Below, in pieces: positions 59,288 to 64,000 of a DNA stretch of 64,000 bases (positions within the stretch are counted from its first letter, which is position 1; each line of letters opens with the position of its first letter). A program made the position numbers and the translations under genes. The notes beneath the pieces were generated by a model. The model had not been told where the DNA came from, searched no databases, and saw only the letters and a list, made by a program, of their open reading frames with translations. This stretch comes from Silurus meridionalis. Its lineage: Eukaryota > Chordata > Actinopteri > Siluriformes > Siluridae. The stretch covers positions 13,954,389 through 14,018,388 of the forward strand of contig NC_060896.1 of NCBI RefSeq assembly GCF_014805685.1, given 5' to 3'.

Positions 59288-62200
59288 CTGTTGGAAAAGA
59301 GAGAATACAGTCAGATATCCGAAATGGGAAGAAACGTGGACATTTTTATTAGCATCATCGTTGCTATATTTGGGAACTTACAGATTTAAATACCTAATTA
59401 TATTTTTCTATCATATTTGAAATGTAAGGTTTTGCAGTAGAGCTGGTAGGGGTCAAAAAGGTTTTACATAAATATTTATAGAGTCAGTTCCAATGTACTA
59501 ACGTGGTCGGACGAGTGGCTTTCAAAGAGTAATTATACTTAGTATAACCACACTGGAATATATGGCTGTGTGCATCACTCCACTTGACAGTATTCCCACT
59601 GAAACCTTTACTAGATTGGTAGAGTTCAGACATCATCAGCTGACTTGTCAAAGAATTCATACTGAATTTATATATGAAAGCTCATTGGCCAAAATAGAAG
59701 AATGAAATAGAAAAATGGAACCCAATTTCACCAGATGCAACTTTAACAGAAATGTACAAATCACAGAGCTTGCAACCCAGATATCCAAACAATTATTGGT
59801 GAATGTGAATTTTTCAGCATCTATTTCCACTCACAAAGCAAACATAAAAGCTTATTTACCTATATTGTGTCTGTTCATCATAAAACCATTGTATAAAAGT
59901 AATTTTACAATTTCAATTATGCTGTTATACTAAATATCAGCACCTGCAGACTAGTGGCAAAAGCCAAATCACAACCATGCCAATATTTAGTAAAACTGTA
60001 CACTTGGTTGTGCAATATTGCTGAAATATATCTAGGGGTGCAACAACTAATCGATAAAATCGATAATGAAATCCGTTGTCAACGAATGCCGTTATCAATT
60101 AGTTGGGCTGCTCAAGTTACGGGCTACCATGACGAAAAGATAATACATGCGAAAATGGCAAACAGTACATGGTCAACAGTCAACAAAGTGCTATTGTGGA
60201 AACTGTTTGTTTGCTAATTTCGGGACGGTCGCACTGGATCTGTTCTGTCATGACTCACAAGCATCAAGTTCAAGCGCAATCATCTCGCTCACGACATAGT
60301 GATGGGTTCCATTAAAATGGTGCGAACAAACACTACATTTAAAAGCATCTAAATCTAAAAGTCACTGTTGTGGTTTTTCCGCAAATGCTTATGCATTCTT
60401 ACACCATTGCATGTTTATTTTTATTTTATTTTTTTAATCAAGCCTGTTAGCTTGCTGCGTTTCTCCGTTCCATTCTCTTTCGTCTACTATAACAGTTGGC
60501 TTATCTGTGCAAATGCTTGTTTTCAATGTTTCTGTATTAAATTTATGCACATATCATTTAATTATTATACCAAATTAAATTAATTATTTCTTCTAGATGC
60601 TTATATCTTCACAAATGAACAAAATATCTGTGTATTTTTTAAACAATTGTCAAAACAATGTTATATTGTATTTTATATTGATTATTTTTAAACATGGTTG
60701 TCAACTTGCCATCTGCGAAATACAATACAAATGTTGATTTACACAAATTGCTTCACCTTGCATACTCAAATGCTTTATTTTTTTATTTATTTTTTTTTAC
60801 AGAAGGAAACATCACAGCATGAGTGAATTTGTTCAAAAGCAGAAAAAAGCACTTCTTAACAAGCAGCCATTAAGATAGTTAAACTCAATATCTAGCTTTT
60901 GCATTTTTGAAGACACTTTTATACAGAAATACCCTGAATTAGGATTTTATAAAGTTATAATAAACAATACATCTAATACAACAAAAAACTAAAGATAAAA
61001 CATATTTTTATATCTGATTAATCAAGAAAAATAAATCACCCTATTAATCAATAATCAAAAGAATCATTAGCCCTAAATATATCCACATTTTGTTCACATG
61101 ACACACAAGTGGCATTATAGCTTTTGTTTCTTGTTCTTATGAAGTGGTGCCAACAGACAGAGTCAACTAAGGCAAGCTCAGTGTGGCAGTTCAATGTGTT
61201 GGGAAACAAAAAAACAGGCATTTATGTGGAGACTCATGTTCTCTGTATAGTTTTGTGGGATACGGGATCCAAGAGTCTTCTAAAAAATGTTTTTCACCGC
61301 AAATGACCCCAGTGTTTAAAAAAGGCCACCCGTGTCTACAAGTAACACAAAAAGCAACCTGTATGCAAAACCTGAGTTTAGAGCCCCAGTATTTTTTTTT
61401 ATCCACTCCTCTCACTCACACAAAAGACCACAAATAAAGCATCTATGTTTTATTTTGGAAAACTTATATCTGCTTTCAAACAGCAATTTGAAGAAGCTAC
61501 TAGCAGTTACACAAAAGTCCTGGTGAAGAGTCAAGTTTGAGTATGGACAAAAGCTCCCATAGTTTATATTAGACAAGCAAGCTGTGATATTGTGCACAAG
61601 CTTATTGGTCCTCTATCAGAAATCATGAACTGAACAGTACCTTCTTTATCTTAACCAACGGATATGATCAAACCGCAATCACAAAAAGTCAGATAATGTA
61701 AATAACATTAGTTAACATTATAAAACAAAAGAATAATCTTATACTAAAACTAAAACAACTACATAAAAAATTAAGCTGTTTTCTAGAACTTAAGTGGCAC
61801 ACAAGACATGTGAATAAGTGCACTCCTTACGTTTGTTTTTTAGCTTCCTGGCAAGACTTGGGTAGCTCTGCTTCACACAGCTAGTATCACACATCACTTC
61901 CAAACATCCAAAACACTATCTCAATATGTGTCTAACACTACAGCAGTAATAAAACTGAGGGCAAATCTGCAGATAATCTCAGCACGTCGAAACCCTTTAC
62001 AGAGGGTCTTTTCCTGTCGTGTTATTTTCTTATGAGGAAGAATCTCAGGAGAAACACACACACATCTGAGAAGTCGAACAACCCCTATGACACCCTGCCA
62101 AGAACGTGAATCCCATTTGACATTTCTCATTCACCCAGCTTGCCCAAAATAGTGAGCACATTGTTTATTAAGCTCCTGTCAGCCTGGTGGGGCATCCAAA

Positions 62201-64000
62201 TTTAGAACGGAAATGACTGCTCCATGAGAAAATAGTATTTGTTTCTCGTATCACTGCACGGCCGTGCTCGGAAGCCAGGGAGTTGTATGTCCCCTTTGTT
62301 TCATCCTTGGATTTTTTTTTGTTCTCTTTTTCTCTTCCTGCTGCCAGAGAGGAGGAGGAGGGCTGGATTGGCATAAACACAAAGACTAATTTGTTTGTTG
62401 GTAAAGAGAAACTCTGCTTCTCGGTTCCTGTTGGATTCATTAATGAAATCAGTCTAGCATTACATGAATGAAACGGTTCAGGAAGAGTATCTGTTGATCT
62501 GTGCATACAACTAATTAATCGAAACAATTCAGCTCCAACACATAAAATACCAATTATTCTCTTATATACACTTTTATATAGACATTTAACAAAATGTCTG
62601 TATTGGCAGTACTGTGCAACCTGCCTGGAGCCAACTGACACAGCCATGTGCCCACCAGTTGACCTCTGCTGTAAATCCAACAGGGATCTGAGACCTGTTT
62701 CCTAGCTCCAATTCCAGTCCCATTCCTGTTATGGAGATCCAGCTCTTCCGTAAACACACGCTCAGTGAGAAATACATCTAATGCCCTGTTCCCCTGGTCC
62801 GGCCCACAAGGACTGCATTGAACTCAAAGTAGACAAAGTCTTTGCAGTTTTCAAAATATCTGACTATTGTATACCAATTATTTAGTATATTATTATTTCT
62901 GTTTGACATGTTAAGAGTGATGGGAAAAAATACTATCCAGAAACAAACATAACTTTTTTCCAATCCCTCAAATTCTTAAGACCTGTCAAAAGTCCCCACT
63001 TTGTCATTTTAAAATGACTTAAATAAATAAATAACTGATAATTGTATAGGTATTTTTCAATAATCATTCATAATGTTTAGATATTTATAAAATGTGCCTT
63101 TGATTATAAAGCTGTAGATTGTCGGTGTCTGAATGGTAACTCTACTAAACTTTTTGGTATTGCGCGGAGTTCCTGATTTATTTGTTTGAACTTATTTGAG
63201 GTAATGGGAACAGACTAAAAACTGATCTCAAGCAATGTCTCATCAATGTTTATTTCTCGCCAGTAAGCACACATCTGGACATAAATATTATATAAATCAT
63301 TTAATTTTGAAACCACAAACTTCACATCCTTTTTTTTTTACCCAGGCTCAGGAACTCAGAACAGGCTTACAAAAAAATACCAATTTTAATTAAATACTGT
63401 ATATATTATGTACTTTAATATGACAATATTCCAATTCTTGAAATCCAATAAGCTGAACATAAAAATCCTCTTGCTTCTCTTACATACTGGCTTTGGGACC
63501 AGATCTCAATGTGAAATCTCAAATCTTATTAAAAAAAAAAGTTCAAATGCATATTAACCCATGATTCTAATGAAATTTGAAGGTTATATTCAAAGGTTTT
63601 GGCATAAGACCATGAGATCTGAACTTAATAGGTGTCAATTCATGGAGATTTTTATATTCGGATAATTGGCCTAAAAGAATATAACATTAAGGTACTTGGA
63701 TAAAAATGTATTGATATATTTGCATTATTCAAATCTTTTTGTAAGCCTGTTCACCTCCTTGAGTTTCTGGGCCCCATAGACTTTAGAAACACACTGTAAT
63801 GAAAAATAAAAGGTCTGCCAAGATGCGAAGAATTCTATATGGGAGTTAATTGCACAGGTGTGTTCATAAGAAATAAAATTGAAATCTAACCTTCCCTCTG
63901 TGTTACTTAGATCAGCCAATAGTCACTACCTCCTCATTATGGGTGCAAGCACTGAGATACAGTAACTTCGATATCACAGACTATATACTCTGACATTTGC
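59288..64000 (-). other. igf1r intron 1, 3' part (at least 4713 bp)
   Basis: Upstream of exon 2 in transcript sense. It holds the hAT-like element at 60033-61075 and otherwise AT-rich sequence. 62160-62480 is repeat-poor. Exon 1 with the start codon is not in the window; the open frame at 62168-62680 shows no signal peptide or receptor similarity. Confidence 0.88.
60033..61075. mobile_element. hAT-like non-autonomous transposon with perfect 8-bp target duplication
   Basis: The element starts TAGGGGTGCAACAACTAATC and ends, as reverse complement, TAGGGCTAATGATT. It is flanked by identical 8-mers AATATATC at 60025-60032 and 61076-61083. An 8-bp duplication and TAGGG-type ends are characteristic of hAT. 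The subterminal region has repeated ATCGAT/AATCGAT motifs. The 1043-bp interior has no recognisable transposase, so it probably depended on an autonomous partner. Confidence 0.87.

Noticed and set aside
62168..62680. 170-codon minus-strand frame upstream of exon 2, considered as exon 1
   Set aside because: It lacks a signal peptide and any receptor N-terminal sequence, and it does not end in a donor with the phase 1 needed to join exon 2.

Overview
The window is vertebrate genomic DNA, almost certainly from a teleost fish. It carries ten consecutive coding exons, all on the minus strand, of one insulin-like growth factor 1 receptor gene (igf1r). The exons match exons 2 to 11 of the vertebrate gene. 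They encode about 790 residues of the extracellular part: L1, the furin-like cysteine-rich domain, L2, FnIII-1, the start of FnIII-2, the insert domain with the alpha-CT helix, and the tetrabasic alpha/beta cleavage site. All inferred introns are GT-AG, all phases join, and no frameshift or internal stop was found. Exon 1 (signal peptide) lies beyond position 64000. The rest of FnIII-2, FnIII-3, the membrane segment and the kinase lie beyond position 1. The fish assignment rests on receptor divergence, dense dinucleotide microsatellites, abundant Tc1-like remnants and hAT-type MITEs. A catfish or other otophysan is possible but not shown, and I cannot tell igf1ra from igf1rb.

Layout from the right (gene 5' to 3'): 59288-64000 is the 3' part of intron 1 and holds a complete hAT-like element with a perfect 8-bp target duplication. 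Exon 2 is 58727-59287. Intron 2 spans 9264-58726 (49.5 kb) and makes up most of the window; I recognise no gene in it. It contains microsatellites, Tc1-like relics, hAT-like MITEs, two copies of a tRNA-derived SINE, L2-type tails, and several repeat-poor stretches that might be regulatory. Exons 3 to 10 are packed into 3959-9263 with introns of 190-1349 bp. Intron 10 (354-3958) holds a 787-bp inverted-repeat element. Exon 11 is 70-353.

Points of most interest: (1) exon 11, which encodes the proprotein cleavage site, has a 132-nt adenosine-free pentanucleotide microsatellite as its polypyrimidine tract, so any A branch point must be unusually distant; (2) a hAT-like MITE sits inside the terminal repeat of a Tc1-like MITE; (3) another 8-bp-duplication MITE sits in a second Tc1 relic and carries an internal 66-bp repeat; (4) facing (GT)n and (CA)n tracts could form a long hairpin; (5) the insert domain lacks one cysteine that I recall from mammalian IGF1R. 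I found no previously undescribed multi-gene system. This is an ordinary large-intron receptor locus with informative repeat structure.
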